64,000 nucleotides of DNA. It comes from an uncultured Clostridia bacterium (GTDB lineage: Bacteria; Bacillota; Clostridia; Peptostreptococcales; Anaerovoracaceae). The stretch lies in the NCBI GenBank assembly GCA_938049335.1, contig CALIYX010000015.1, positions 1 through 64,000 of the forward strand. Reading direction: 5' to 3'. Each line of letters starts with the position of its first letter. Positions within the stretch are counted from its first letter, which is position 1. Shown here one piece after another: positions 44,053 through 52,745 of this stretch. The translations under genes were made by a program, and so were the position numbers. Under the pieces are notes generated by a model. It had not been told where the DNA came from, made no database searches, and saw only the letters and a list, made by a program, of their open reading frames with translations.

Positions 44053-47000
44053 ATGTCAGGTGGAAACAAAGTAATCGGCAAGGAAGCAGCAAAGCGTATG
44101 CTTGATGAGATGAATACGCATATAAATGAACTTAAGAAAAACACTACCTCTATTCAGCGTGCGATAGATAATATGCTTGAGGATTGCGGCAAAGGAAAAA
44201 CTCTACAAGGAAAGGGATTTGAAGCAGTAGAGGATTATTTTACCAGGACGTACAAAAAGCTGATTCACGATTTAAATAGTGTATGTGAATTGTTAATTGG
44301 AAGAAATATAGAGCTTAAGGATGCAATCCTTAATAACATATTTATGGAAACTTCTATGGGTGTAACTAGCCAATCTGAACTATATAAGGAAATAGCAGGA
44401 CTTAAGAGTGAAATAAAAAAGTTGGAAAGAATTGTGGATAAGGACAACAGTTCAGGTATTGACTTAGTACTTGGGTTTGCCTCTCCTAAATGCACATTGT
44501 TCGAATCGCTATATAAAAAACAGATTCAAAAAATAGAAGAACAGATAAATAAAATGGATGTACTTGAAGATCAAACGAAAGAGCTTTACGAAGAAGTAAA
44601 CGGACTCATTGAGTCTATCAAAAACAATGTAAATATAATCTGCAAAGATAAGCATTTTGATAGTAAAACAGGTATGTTTAAACCATCAGACCTTAATTTT
44701 GACAAGAATAGGGAAAAGATAGAAGCATTAACAAGAGATATAAGACTCAATATTGAAGCTCTCGACCCGGTAAATATGGCTACCGGAAATTACATGTACC
44801 GCAAGAACTTTCTTGTGACAAGCGGCGTAACTCCGCTCGTTTTGGAGCTCACATATAACAGTGTGGATAACTTCAAAAGGAGATTCGCATCTGCTGGTTG
44901 GACTCATAACTATAGGAATGAACTCACGATTTATGAGTCTAAGATTGTGGTCAATACAGACAGCGGTAGGCAGGAAACTTACATACTAAAAGGCGATAGT
45001 TATGTAAGTGAGGACGGTTTCACTTCGAGAAGAATTCAGCACATAGAAGGCGAAGAATACACATATAAGTATACTAACGAAAAGCAAGAGCAATTCTTCT
45101 TTGATGATATAGGTAGGTGTCTCAAGAAACTCACAGGTGAAGGCAGAGCTGTGCTGTTTGAGTACGATGAATTGCAGCTTAAAAAGCTCAGCACAGAATT
45201 CGGTACAGGATACATATTTGATTATGATGTCGCTGAAGATGGAGTGTCTTATGTGACTAAGGTATCTGACTTCTCCGGGCGCATCATTAAACTCAAGTAT
45301 GAAGATATAGATGATGAGTTCAGCAGGACGGGCAAGATGCATGTTCTCTCTGAAATTCATGACGAAATGGGTAGTGTTTACTCGTTCAAGTATAACGATT
45401 TATGCAAGATGTATACCGTAATCAATGCGAGAAATACAGTAAACCTTATCAATGAATACGATGGCAGCGGAAGGGTTACCAAACAGATATTCCCGGATGG
45501 TGGCGAGATAAGGATTCAATACTATGAGATAGGGCGCAAGGCTATCGCTACTCATCAAAATGGCAGCCAAACTATTTATGAACACGATGATAAATTCCGA
45601 AGCACCGTGTCCAGATACAAGAGCGGATATGAGGAATTTACATATAATGATGCAAACGATAGAACAAGGCTACGCGATAAGAATGGAAACATTACATCGT
45701 ATGAATACGATGATAAAGGGAATGTGACCTTAGAGAAGACACCTGCGGGAGATGTCGTTAAGGCTATGTACTCTGCATCAGGCAAGCTGCTTTCGGTAGA
45801 AGTAAATGGCAAGGTCGTGGCAAAAAATGAGTATGATGACAATGATAATATAGTATCTTCAAGCGATGCGATAGGCAGGACCACCGGATATGAATATAAC
45901 GAGCAGAAGCTTCCGGTGAAAATCATAAATCCGGACGATACAATCCTTGCAATAGGTTATGACGATAGAGGAAACATAACCGAGGTTATAGATGAGCTTG
46001 GTAATATCAGCAAATATAACTACGATGATCTAAACAGGGTTATTTCTACAGTTGACGCTAACGGCAACTTGGAGAAGTTCAGTTATAATGCAAGAAATGA
46101 ACTGACCGCAAGTGTAAATCCTCTTGGAGACACAAGGACATTTGATTATAACGAGAGCGGAAAACTTACACATGTTGTTGACTATGATGGCAATGAAGAA
46201 TTTGCCGAATATAACGAGCTGAATAAGATATCTGCATATATCGATAAAGATGGCAGTAAGACAGAATACTACTACAACAAGATGTGGCAGATTGAGCAGA
46301 TTAAAGATCCGACAGGTGCAAAGACCATTTGTAGATATGATGCCGAGGGAAACCTAACTAATATCACAGATGCATCATATTCAACAATCAGTTACACTTA
46401 CGATTCCTGTGGCAACATAAGCAAGGTTAGAGATCAGGAAGGATACCTTACAAAGTATACGTATGACAAAATGAATCGCATGACCTCGGCAGCGATGGCG
46501 GACGGAAGCACAGAATACTATGAGTACGATGTTTTCGGAAACGAAACCAAATTCATAGATGCTCTCGGTGGTGAATGGATAAATGAATACGATTTAGCAG
46601 GTCAAAAGATAAAGTCCGTAAATCCAATGGGCGTAGAAATCGTATATGCATACGACCTACGTGGAAACCTTATTGAAGAACGAAGTGCAGGTAAGAGCAT
46701 AAGGTATAGTTACGACGCAGCCGGAAGATTAAAAGAGGTAGTCGATGCGGCAGGATTGGTAACAAGTTTTTCGTATGACAACAACGGAAATCTCTTAACA
46801 AGGAAGGTAGGAGAAGTAGAGAAGTCATTTGAATACGACTCCATGAACAGAATCACTAAAGAGTTCACTGCAGGAGCATTAACTGCAAGCTACACCTACG
46901 ATGCTGCTAATAATATAAGTGCTGTGACAGACGGTCTTGGGAATCGGACAAGATATATAAGAACAAAGAGCGGTGATATTGTAGCTGTAATTGATCCACT

Positions 47001-49227
47001 CGGCAATGTTACCGTGTATAGATATGATAAAGCTCATAGGCTTATGAATATCGTTCAAGGCGCAGGAACTGAAGCGGAAGATATCAATTTAGAACTTCTT
47101 GAAGATGCCGAAGAAGTTCTAAAACTCAACAAGAAGCATAACAGCATAAGAATTACTTCATATGCAAGAGATATCCTCGGAAGAGTAACATCTGTGACGG
47201 ATGCACTCGGTAATGCCGAAAGCTATGAATATGACCGTAAGGGCCTTATCAAGACCAAGACGGATATGGACGGAAACAAAACCGAGATAGCGAGAACTCA
47301 TCTTGGAGATATTTCGCGTATTTCGCATGCAGACGGCGAGGCGATAGAGTATTCATATAACGCTCTCGGGCAGCTTAAGGCGATAAGGGATTCGCTTGGA
47401 TTAACCAAGATAGATAGAGACATCCTCGGAAGAGAAAGAAGCATAACCGACCACAAGGGTAGGGAGGTTTCCTATGAGTATGACGATTCCGGCAACAGAA
47501 CATCCATAAGATATGCTAACGGTAAAAACGTCAGGTACATATACGATGATAGAGGACTGCTCACAGGCGTAGATATCGTTATGCCTACTACAGCAGATGT
47601 GTCAACAGTATCTCTTTCATATGATGCCTACGGCAGAATAGTATCAAAGACAGTAGGTCCTGCTGAGACAGCATATACATACGATAAATGTGGATACTTG
47701 GCAAGCCTTGTAAATAAGAAGAGTGGTAAAGTTATAGATTCCTACGAGTACAGCTATGACCAAATAGGTAATATAGTAGCATCAAGCCAAAAGAGAGAAG
47801 GTATACCTGAAGCTACCGGAAACTACGAGTACGGATACGATGAGATAGGAAGACTTAATGAGGCAGTGAAGGACGGAAGCCCGCTCAGAAGCTACACCTA
47901 CGATGCTTTTGGAAACAGAACCATCCTATATGAAGCAGGAGCAAAGACGGAGTATCTGTACAACAAAGCAAATCAGCTAATGAGAGCAGACACCCCGCAT
48001 GGTGCTACTATCTTCGAGTACGATAAGCGAGGCAATGTTATACATAAGCACACGGATAGCGCACAACAATGCGTTTCTGTAGACTATGCATACGGAGCAA
48101 ATAACAGGCTCATAAAGGCAGTAAAGAATGGAGGCGGTAAGTCAGTTACTGCAAGGTATGCATATAACGGTCTTGGAATGAGAGTATCAAGAGCTACAGA
48201 GGCAGGAAAAGTAGACTATATCCTTGACCAGACAAAGATGTATAACAATTTGCTAGAAAGCATACAGATAGACGGTCAAGGCAGTCTGAGCAATCATAGC
48301 AAATCATGTGACTATACATGGCTTGGTAACGAGCCGGTAATGGCAGGTGAAGCAGCAATCTTATCCGACAGATTAGGAACACCGGAGAGAGTAATAGGAG
48401 CTGCTGAACATGCCTCTGCGTATGATGAATTCGGAATACCTGAAGCAATCAAGATACCTGAAACAACCGGTGAACTACCTATAGGCTTTACAGGATACAT
48501 GAGAGACGATATCTCAGATACACTATTTGCACAGGCGAGAGAATATATGCCGGAAATAGGACGCTTCATGGGCAGAGATGTCATAAAGGGCAGAGTGGAG
48601 CAACCAAGGAGCCTTAACGAGTATGCGTACTGCCATAACGATCCGGTAGGCTTTGTGGATCTGAATGGAATGGATGCTATTTTGATTAACAAAAAAATTG
48701 AAACATTTGGATTTACAGGGGTAGAACATATGGGTGGATTTTTCCAAGATTCTAAATCTAATTGGTATTACTTCTACTGGGGAAATACCGTAAAATTTAA
48801 GGATGTTCCTGGGAACTTTAATGGTAGCATGAGTGATGTGACCGCTTATCTAAAAAAGAAAGACCTTATGGGTGTGGATAACAGTGAGTATCACGAGGCA
48901 GTATACGTAAAGGGAGATTTTTCAAACTCTGTAAAAAAAGGAAAAAGATTGCAAGGGTTTTATAATAAATACTATAAGCAATATGAGGGAAAAGATTTGT
49001 GTCCAAACAAATTATATAACTTGGGATCTCGAAATTGTACACAAGAGACCATGGATCTATTTATGAGAGGCAAACTTGAGTCAGGTGAGAGTGTTAAAGT
49101 TTTTCTAAATAGAAAGGGATACGTAGAAACCCCGCTACCAAATATTAACATGAGCAAAATGCAAGAATACTTTAAAAATACTGCAGTAAATGAGGATGAG
49201 TATTATGAACAAATTAGTTTAGATTAA
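44053..49227 (+). CDS. LXG-RHS polymorphic toxin with permuted papain-like C-terminal tip
   Basis: A 1,724-residue protein. N-terminal helical LXG-type domain (~1-230): Leu51-Gln52-Gly53 in GKTLQGKGFEAVEDYF, then long coiled coil; no signal peptide, so type VII export is predicted. RHS entry segment DPVNMATGNYMYRKN (~residue 237), then tens of YD repeats (YxYDxxGN) to ~1500 that should form the RHS shell, and the RHS core end EIGRFMGRD...LNEYAYCHNDPVGFVDLNG (~1537). The ~184-residue tip is AT-richer and has VEHMGGFFQD (His1559) and GSRNCTQETMD (Cys1662), a His-before-Cys order as in permuted NlpC/papain hydrolases. Tip activity is inference. Confidence 0.85.
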   Translation: MSGGNKVIGKEAAKRMLDEMNTHINELKKNTTSIQRAIDNMLEDCGKGKTLQGKGFEAVEDYFTRTYKKLIHDLNSVCELLIGRNIELKDAILNNIFMETSMGVTSQSELYKEIAGLKSEIKKLERIVDKDNSSGIDLVLGFASPKCTLFESLYKKQIQKIEEQINKMDVLEDQTKELYEEVNGLIESIKNNVNIICKDKHFDSKTGMFKPSDLNFDKNREKIEALTRDIRLNIEALDPVNMATGNYMYRKNFLVTSGVTPLVLELTYNSVDNFKRRFASAGWTHNYRNELTIYESKIVVNTDSGRQETYILKGDSYVSEDGFTSRRIQHIEGEEYTYKYTNEKQEQFFFDDIGRCLKKLTGEGRAVLFEYDELQLKKLSTEFGTGYIFDYDVAEDGVSYVTKVSDFSGRIIKLKYEDIDDEFSRTGKMHVLSEIHDEMGSVYSFKYNDLCKMYTVINARNTVNLINEYDGSGRVTKQIFPDGGEIRIQYYEIGRKAIATHQNGSQTIYEHDDKFRSTVSRYKSGYEEFTYNDANDRTRLRDKNGNITSYEYDDKGNVTLEKTPAGDVVKAMYSASGKLLSVEVNGKVVAKNEYDDNDNIVSSSDAIGRTTGYEYNEQKLPVKIINPDDTILAIGYDDRGNITEVIDELGNISKYNYDDLNRVISTVDANGNLEKFSYNARNELTASVNPLGDTRTFDYNESGKLTHVVDYDGNEEFAEYNELNKISAYIDKDGSKTEYYYNKMWQIEQIKDPTGAKTICRYDAEGNLTNITDASYSTISYTYDSCGNISKVRDQEGYLTKYTYDKMNRMTSAAMADGSTEYYEYDVFGNETKFIDALGGEWINEYDLAGQKIKSVNPMGVEIVYAYDLRGNLIEERSAGKSIRYSYDAAGRLKEVVDAAGLVTSFSYDNNGNLLTRKVGEVEKSFEYDSMNRITKEFTAGALTASYTYDAANNISAVTDGLGNRTRYIRTKSGDIVAVIDPLGNVTVYRYDKAHRLMNIVQGAGTEAEDINLELLEDAEEVLKLNKKHNSIRITSYARDILGRVTSVTDALGNAESYEYDRKGLIKTKTDMDGNKTEIARTHLGDISRISHADGEAIEYSYNALGQLKAIRDSLGLTKIDRDILGRERSITDHKGREVSYEYDDSGNRTSIRYANGKNVRYIYDDRGLLTGVDIVMPTTADVSTVSLSYDAYGRIVSKTVGPAETAYTYDKCGYLASLVNKKSGKVIDSYEYSYDQIGNIVASSQKREGIPEATGNYEYGYDEIGRLNEAVKDGSPLRSYTYDAFGNRTILYEAGAKTEYLYNKANQLMRADTPHGATIFEYDKRGNVIHKHTDSAQQCVSVDYAYGANNRLIKAVKNGGGKSVTARYAYNGLGMRVSRATEAGKVDYILDQTKMYNNLLESIQIDGQGSLSNHSKSCDYTWLGNEPVMAGEAAILSDRLGTPERVIGAAEHASAYDEFGIPEAIKIPETTGELPIGFTGYMRDDISDTLFAQAREYMPEIGRFMGRDVIKGRVEQPRSLNEYAYCHNDPVGFVDLNGMDAILINKKIETFGFTGVEHMGGFFQDSKSNWYYFYWGNTVKFKDVPGNFNGSMSDVTAYLKKKDLMGVDNSEYHEAVYVKGDFSNSVKKGKRLQGFYNKYYKQYEGKDLCPNKLYNLGSRNCTQETMDLFMRGKLESGESVKVFLNRKGYVETPLPNINMSKMQEYFKNTAVNEDEYYEQISLD
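46870..46952 (+). repeat. RHS-core segment, resident copy of a three-copy repeat
   Basis: Encodes AGALTASYTYDAANNISAVT within the RHS core. Near-identical copies lie outside the gene at 49963-50046 and 50859-50942. Confidence 0.85.
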
Positions 49228-49238
49228 AGGGGGAAATA

Positions 49239-49928
49239 ATGGAAAAGAAGATATTTCGGATTACAAAATTTAAAATAGCAGTGATAATAGTTGTATTCAT
49301 TGCTATGTATATTTACACACCAAAATTCAGTTGGAATGTTAGGAGTGCTAGAAACAATGCAGAACAGTATATTGAAGAACAGTATAAATTTAAACCCAAA
49401 TATATATCAGGAGGATATAGTGCAAGCTTAGATGGCAGTGGCTATTTTATGTGGTTTCTTGATGAGAAAAACGGTGTAGAATTTCGGGTAGAATTAAAAG
49501 GTGGACATAGATTTTTCTTAAAACAAATTAAACAATATGTTGAAAGGGATAATTACCTAGAAAAACTATTAATTAAAAAAATGGGAGAAGAGATCTCACC
49601 TGTCGTAAAAAAAGAGTGGGGGGATAAAACAACTGTTGAAGTTGATGGAATGGCATACTATACTTGGGAGACTTATCAGGAGGCAACTCTAAAGAATATA
49701 GAAAACAGATATAAAAAAGACTATGTAATAGATATTAAAGTGCAAAAAGCCGGCACAAAAGAAGAAGAGTCTGAAAAGCTGTTTGAAATAGTTAAGTTCT
49801 TAAGAGCAAATGACTATCTGCCTTACCGTATAGGGGTAGATTATACGGGTACAGATATTAAAGGCATTAGCATAGTCAATATAGACCAAATAAGCAGTGC
49901 GAACGACATATTAGCTCTTATGAACTAA
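49239..49928 (+). CDS. Predicted immunity protein 1 (membrane-anchored)
   Basis: A 229-residue protein: short basic N-terminus, one TM segment (IAVIIVVFIAMYIYT, ~residues 12-27), then ~200 residues outside the cell (YKFKPKYISGGYSASLDG..., WETYQEATLKNIENRYKKDY). Unknown family. It starts 11 bases after the toxin stop with AAAGGGGG upstream. Position directly after a toxin tip is where immunity genes sit; the extracytoplasmic placement fits a toxin acting on the cell surface. A close paralogue follows at 50132. Confidence 0.75.
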   Translation: MEKKIFRITKFKIAVIIVVFIAMYIYTPKFSWNVRSARNNAEQYIEEQYKFKPKYISGGYSASLDGSGYFMWFLDEKNGVEFRVELKGGHRFFLKQIKQYVERDNYLEKLLIKKMGEEISPVVKKEWGDKTTVEVDGMAYYTWETYQEATLKNIENRYKKDYVIDIKVQKAGTKEEESEKLFEIVKFLRANDYLPYRIGVDYTGTDIKGISIVNIDQISSANDILALMN

Positions 49929-49962
49929 AGCACAGATATTTTCAATAGAGATAATCAATGTG

Positions 49963-50116
49963 GCAGGAGCATTAACTGCAAGATGCACATGCAATGCTGC
50001 TAATAATATAAGTGCTGTGACAGACGGTCTTGGAAATCAGACAAGGGTTAAAGCCGTATTAATAAAAGCCTGTCTAAATATGCTACACTATCAATCGTAT
50101 TATCAGGAAAAACCTT
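49963..50116 (+). pseudogene. Displaced RHS-core fragment between immunity genes
   Basis: Bases 49963-50046 copy 46870-46952 of the toxin gene with a few changes; in frame they encode AGALTARCTCNAANNISAVT. The remaining ~70 bases are unique. No start site or RBS belongs to it; an apparent 68-codon ORF here is debris. Confidence 0.8.
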
Positions 50117-50131
50117 GCAAAAGGGGAAATT

Positions 50132-50824
50132 ATGGAAAAGAAGATATTTCGGATTACAAAATTTAAAATAGTAGTGATAATGGTTGCATTCATTGCTATG
50201 TATATTTACACACCAAATTTCAGTTGGAATGTTAGGAGTGCTAGAAGCAATGCAGAACAATATATTGAAGAGCAGTATAAATTTAAACCCAAATATATAT
50301 CGGGAGGATATAGTGCAAGCTTAGATGCCAGTCACTATTTTATGTGGTTTCTTGATGAGAAAAACGGTTTGGAATTTGAGGTAGAAGTAGACGGTGGACA
50401 TAGATTTTTCTTAAAACAAATTGGACAATATGTTGAAAAGGATGATTACCTAGAAAAACTATTAATTAAAAAGATGGGGGAAGAGATATCACCTGTCGTG
50501 AAAAAAGAGTGGGGGGAAGGTGCATCTGTTGAAGTAACCGGAATGGCATACTATACTTGGGAAACTTATCAGGAGGCAACTCTAAAGAATATAGAAAACA
50601 GATATAAAAAAGACTATGTAATAAATATTCAGGTGCAAAAAGCCGGAACAAAACAAGAAGAATCTGAAAAGCTGTTTGAAATAGTTAAGTTCTTAAGAGC
50701 AAATGACTATTTGCCTTACCGTATAGGGGTAGATTATACAGGTACAGATATTAATAAAAAAATTAGCATAGTCAATATAGACCAAATAAGCAGTGCTAAC
50801 GACATCTTAGCTCTTATGAACTAA
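50132..50824 (+). CDS. Predicted immunity protein 2 (paralogue)
   Basis: A 230-residue paralogue of the protein at 49239, near-identical over most of its length, including the N-terminal TM and the C-terminus (YRIGVDYTGTD...SSANDILALMN). Differences cluster in two short stretches: DASHYF...GLEFEVEVDGG versus DGSGYF...GVEFRVELKGG, and EGASVEVTG versus DKTTVEVDG, plus an extra NK near the end. AAAGGGGAAATT precedes the ATG. Likely immunity to a related tip variant. Confidence 0.72.
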   Translation: MEKKIFRITKFKIVVIMVAFIAMYIYTPNFSWNVRSARSNAEQYIEEQYKFKPKYISGGYSASLDASHYFMWFLDEKNGLEFEVEVDGGHRFFLKQIGQYVEKDDYLEKLLIKKMGEEISPVVKKEWGEGASVEVTGMAYYTWETYQEATLKNIENRYKKDYVINIQVQKAGTKQEESEKLFEIVKFLRANDYLPYRIGVDYTGTDINKKISIVNIDQISSANDILALMN

Positions 50825-50858
50825 AGCACATATATTTTCAATAGAGATAACCAATGCA

Positions 50859-50942
50859 GCAGGAGCATTAACTGAAAGCTACACATGCGATGCTGTCGGT
50901 AATATAAATGCTGTAACAGACGGTCTTGGAAATCAGACAAGG
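50859..50942 (+). pseudogene. Second displaced RHS-core fragment
   Basis: Third copy of the 46870-46952 segment, more diverged (TCGGTAATATAAATGC in place of CTAATAATATAAGTGC). It is fused out of frame to the gene tail at 50944. Confidence 0.8.
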
Positions 50943-50943
50943 A

Positions 50944-51072
50944 AGCTACGAGTTCAAGTTGATTTTGAAGGATAATACAAGCGGGGAGAAAATCAGCATT
51001 GCAGGTCAGATAACTATAGAATTTCGGAATAGCAGGCTACTTGTAAGTAATATTTATATACCCACACGATAA
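50944..51072 (+). pseudogene. 3' tail of a lost gene after the last RHS fragment
   Basis: Open frame from the RHS junction to TAA 51070-51072 coding about 42 residues, beginning SYEFKLILKDNTSGEKISIA, with no start codon or RBS. It is unrelated to the two immunity proteins. Probably the end of an older toxin tip or immunity gene left when the cassette was exchanged. Confidence 0.5.
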
Positions 51073-51084
51073 TTTAAAGTACTA

Positions 51085-51579
51085 TTATATTTTTGTATCT
51101 TTATTGTTATTGCGTAGTGCATGCAATATAGCCATTCCATCGCTAACCTTAACATCATCAATTCCTAAACAAGCTGGGTATTTCATTGGAATAAGCGTGA
51201 AAAATAGCATCCACAAATTGTAATTGCGCATCCAAACAATAGCATCATTTGAAACATATCCAGGTGGGTGTCTTTGTAAAATAAATAATAGAATAAGCAA
51301 TATTGCTGTAAATATTGGTCCGCCTGCAGACATTAATAACTGTTCTTTTTCGGATTTTAGTCCATGCTCAAATAAAAACGCACCACCAATAGGAATCGCA
51401 TGATATCTTAGACGCTTAGTGCTAAAAAGCTCTTTTCCTGTACCCAGTTGAATAATCCAGTCATTAGATTTTGTTTTAATTTTATATCCTGATAAATGCC
51501 CAAGTTCATGAAAAAGAATTGAAAACATTAAAAACAGATATAAGATAGCAGCGTTCGCAAGTATTTCAATAAATAGCAT
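51085..51579 (-). CDS. Mini M50-family (site-2-protease-like) membrane metalloprotease
   Basis: A 164-residue membrane protein with HELGH at residues 24-28 in the first TM helix, and a second motif region near 130-150 (IPMKYPACLGIDDVKVSDG) that fits the Asp-bearing M50 motif. No PDZ or CBS domain; much shorter than usual S2P proteins. GAGGAAC precedes the ATG. Such small M50 proteins are often linked to export or processing of peptides. Stands alone on the minus strand beside the toxin island. Confidence 0.75.
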   Translation of the reverse strand: MLFIEILANAAILYLFLMFSILFHELGHLSGYKIKTKSNDWIIQLGTGKELFSTKRLRYHAIPIGGAFLFEHGLKSEKEQLLMSAGGPIFTAILLILLFILQRHPPGYVSNDAIVWMRNYNLWMLFFTLIPMKYPACLGIDDVKVSDGMAILHALRNNNKDTKI

Positions 51580-51598
51580 TTTAGTTCCTCAACTTTCA

Positions 51599-51637
51599 AA
51601 TAAGATATGCATTTTTCAATGCTTTGAATATCTTATT
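51599..51637 (-). promoter_or_regulatory. 5'-leader hairpin of the M50 gene
   Basis: Perfect 10-bp inverted repeat AATAAGATAT/ATATCTTATT with an inner GCATT/AATGC pairing, ending about 20 bases before the M50 start codon and next to its ribosome site. Confidence 0.5.
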
Positions 51638-51675
51638 GTCTATTAGCTAAACCTAATAAAATCCTTCTACCTGAT

Positions 51676-51684
51676 ATTATATCA
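51676..51684 (-). promoter_or_regulatory. Extended -10 promoter candidate of the M50 gene
   Basis: Minus-strand TGATATAAT (TGn-TATAAT), about 95 bases upstream of the start codon; no clear -35. Confidence 0.4.
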
Positions 51685-51752
51685 TAGCTACACAAAAAAC
51701 TTGATTTTTCTGAATATAGGGGATATTATCAAGTTAGATAGGTGGTGGTTCT

Positions 51753-51836
51753 ATGAGCAGGAAGAAGAAAATCGAGTACGTACTAATATTTATTGCCGGT
51801 TTAATTTTAGGTATGTTGTTAAGATATCTATTCTAA
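51753..51836 (+). CDS. 27-residue single-TM peptide
   Basis: Starts MSRKKKIEYVLIFIAGLILG and ends RYLF: a basic N-terminus followed by one hydrophobic segment. AGGTGGTGG precedes the ATG. Short membrane peptides of this shape can be signalling peptides, toxins of type I systems or small regulators; which one cannot be told. Confidence 0.45.
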   Translation: MSRKKKIEYVLIFIAGLILGMLLRYLF

Positions 51837-51874
51837 TATCTATTTTGAATAGAGAATAGAAAGGCGGTAGATCA

Positions 51875-52252
51875 ATGAATACTTTAAAAAAATTTGATAA
51901 AATGTTTGGTAAGTATGTGGGGATTGCTTTTTCATTGTTACTTATATGGATATTTAAAAATGATCCAGGAAACTTAACATATCAAGTCTTTTTTATGAGT
52001 CTTCTAGTGTCGGGTTTGATACTTCGTGAATTAGTCGTGAAACATAAAAATAAAATCAATAAACCCTTATTGATATGCGTTATGACACCAAATTTCATAA
52101 TTGCGATAACAGCGGTAATACTACAAATGCTGAATCCTACAAACGAAGCTAATCAATATATGTATGCAATTAGGGTAATTGCGATAATACTGATAGTGAC
52201 GTTTCCAATTAGCTGTTGGATACTATCTACGGAAATAGAAAAATCGAGGTAA
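51875..52252 (+). CDS. Unknown small four-TM membrane protein
   Basis: A 125-residue protein with four hydrophobic segments and short basic loops (VVKHKNKINKPLL). Ribosome site AAAGGCGG. No family recognised. It is followed after three bases by a gene of similar size and topology, so the two may form a heteromer; a B-type immunity or peptide-export role near the M50 gene is possible but unproven. Confidence 0.6.
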   Translation: MNTLKKFDKMFGKYVGIAFSLLLIWIFKNDPGNLTYQVFFMSLLVSGLILRELVVKHKNKINKPLLICVMTPNFIIAITAVILQMLNPTNEANQYMYAIRVIAIILIVTFPISCWILSTEIEKSR

Positions 52253-52255
52253 GTT

Positions 52256-52609
52256 ATGGAAGAGGCGAAACATGGTAGATTTATAAAATATATAGGCTTT
52301 TTATATTCTATAACACTAATTCTATGCTTAATTTTCTTTAAAGGTCAAGTAGCTTATCTTAATTGGTTTTTCTCTATGGTTTCATTAGGTAACATTGTAG
52401 GTGAGTGGCGTAGACTAAGGAACAAACAGGTAGACAAAAAGCTGTTGATTGGGCTGATAATGATTGATATAGCTCTAGTTGTGCTGACTATTGCTGTGTA
52501 TTTCTTAACAGTTACGCATCCTTCTGAAATATATAAAGTCGCAAATATAGCCGTGTCCATAATATTGATTATAAAATATCCAATTGTATATAACATTATT
52601 TATAAATAG
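52256..52609 (+). CDS. Unknown small four-TM membrane protein
   Basis: A 117-residue protein with four hydrophobic segments; the central part (VSLGNIVGEWRRLRNKQVDKKLLIGLIMIDI) parallels VSGLILRELVVKHKNKINKPLLICVM of its neighbour, so the two look like ancient duplicates. GAGGTAAG before the ATG, which lies three bases after the previous stop. Confidence 0.6.
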   Translation: MEEAKHGRFIKYIGFLYSITLILCLIFFKGQVAYLNWFFSMVSLGNIVGEWRRLRNKQVDKKLLIGLIMIDIALVVLTIAVYFLTVTHPSEIYKVANIAVSIILIIKYPIVYNIIYK

Positions 52610-52636
52610 AAAAATATAGATGATAGCTTTGTTTTG

Positions 52637-52645
52637 TGCTATAAT
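52637..52645 (+). promoter_or_regulatory. Extended -10 promoter of asnS
   Basis: TGCTATAAT (TGn-TATAAT), about 100 bases before the asnS start. The leader has a weak CCACT/AGTGG hairpin followed by ATTTTTG. Confidence 0.5.
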
Positions 52646-52745
52646 AAATCCCACTGATTGGATGTTTGTCATGCAAAGTGGAATTTTTGATTCTAAGATG
52701 CTTTGATGAACTAGTTAATCAAATAAATTAAAAGGATGGAAAGAT

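Larger units (their letters stand above)
49224..50942 (+). repeat. Tandem duplication of [immunity gene + RHS fragment]
   Basis: Unit 1 (49224-50046) and unit 2 (50117-50942) share the immunity gene, the sequence after its stop (AAAGCACA.ATATTTTCAATA) and the RHS piece that ends TCTTGGAAATCAGACAAGG. About 70 unrelated bases lie between the units. Confidence 0.85.

Noticed and set aside
49960..50166. 68-codon ORF between the immunity genes
   Set aside because: It is a displaced copy of RHS-core sequence plus spacer running into the next gene; no start signals.
46870..50942. CRISPR-like spacing of the repeated 83-bp segment
   Set aside because: Only three diverging copies, two outside and one inside the RHS gene, with gene-sized intervals; they are RHS-core duplications.
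52650..52695. T-box leader upstream of asnS
   Set aside because: No TGGNACCGCG antiterminator motif and no specifier-loop structure; only a weak 5-bp hairpin is present.
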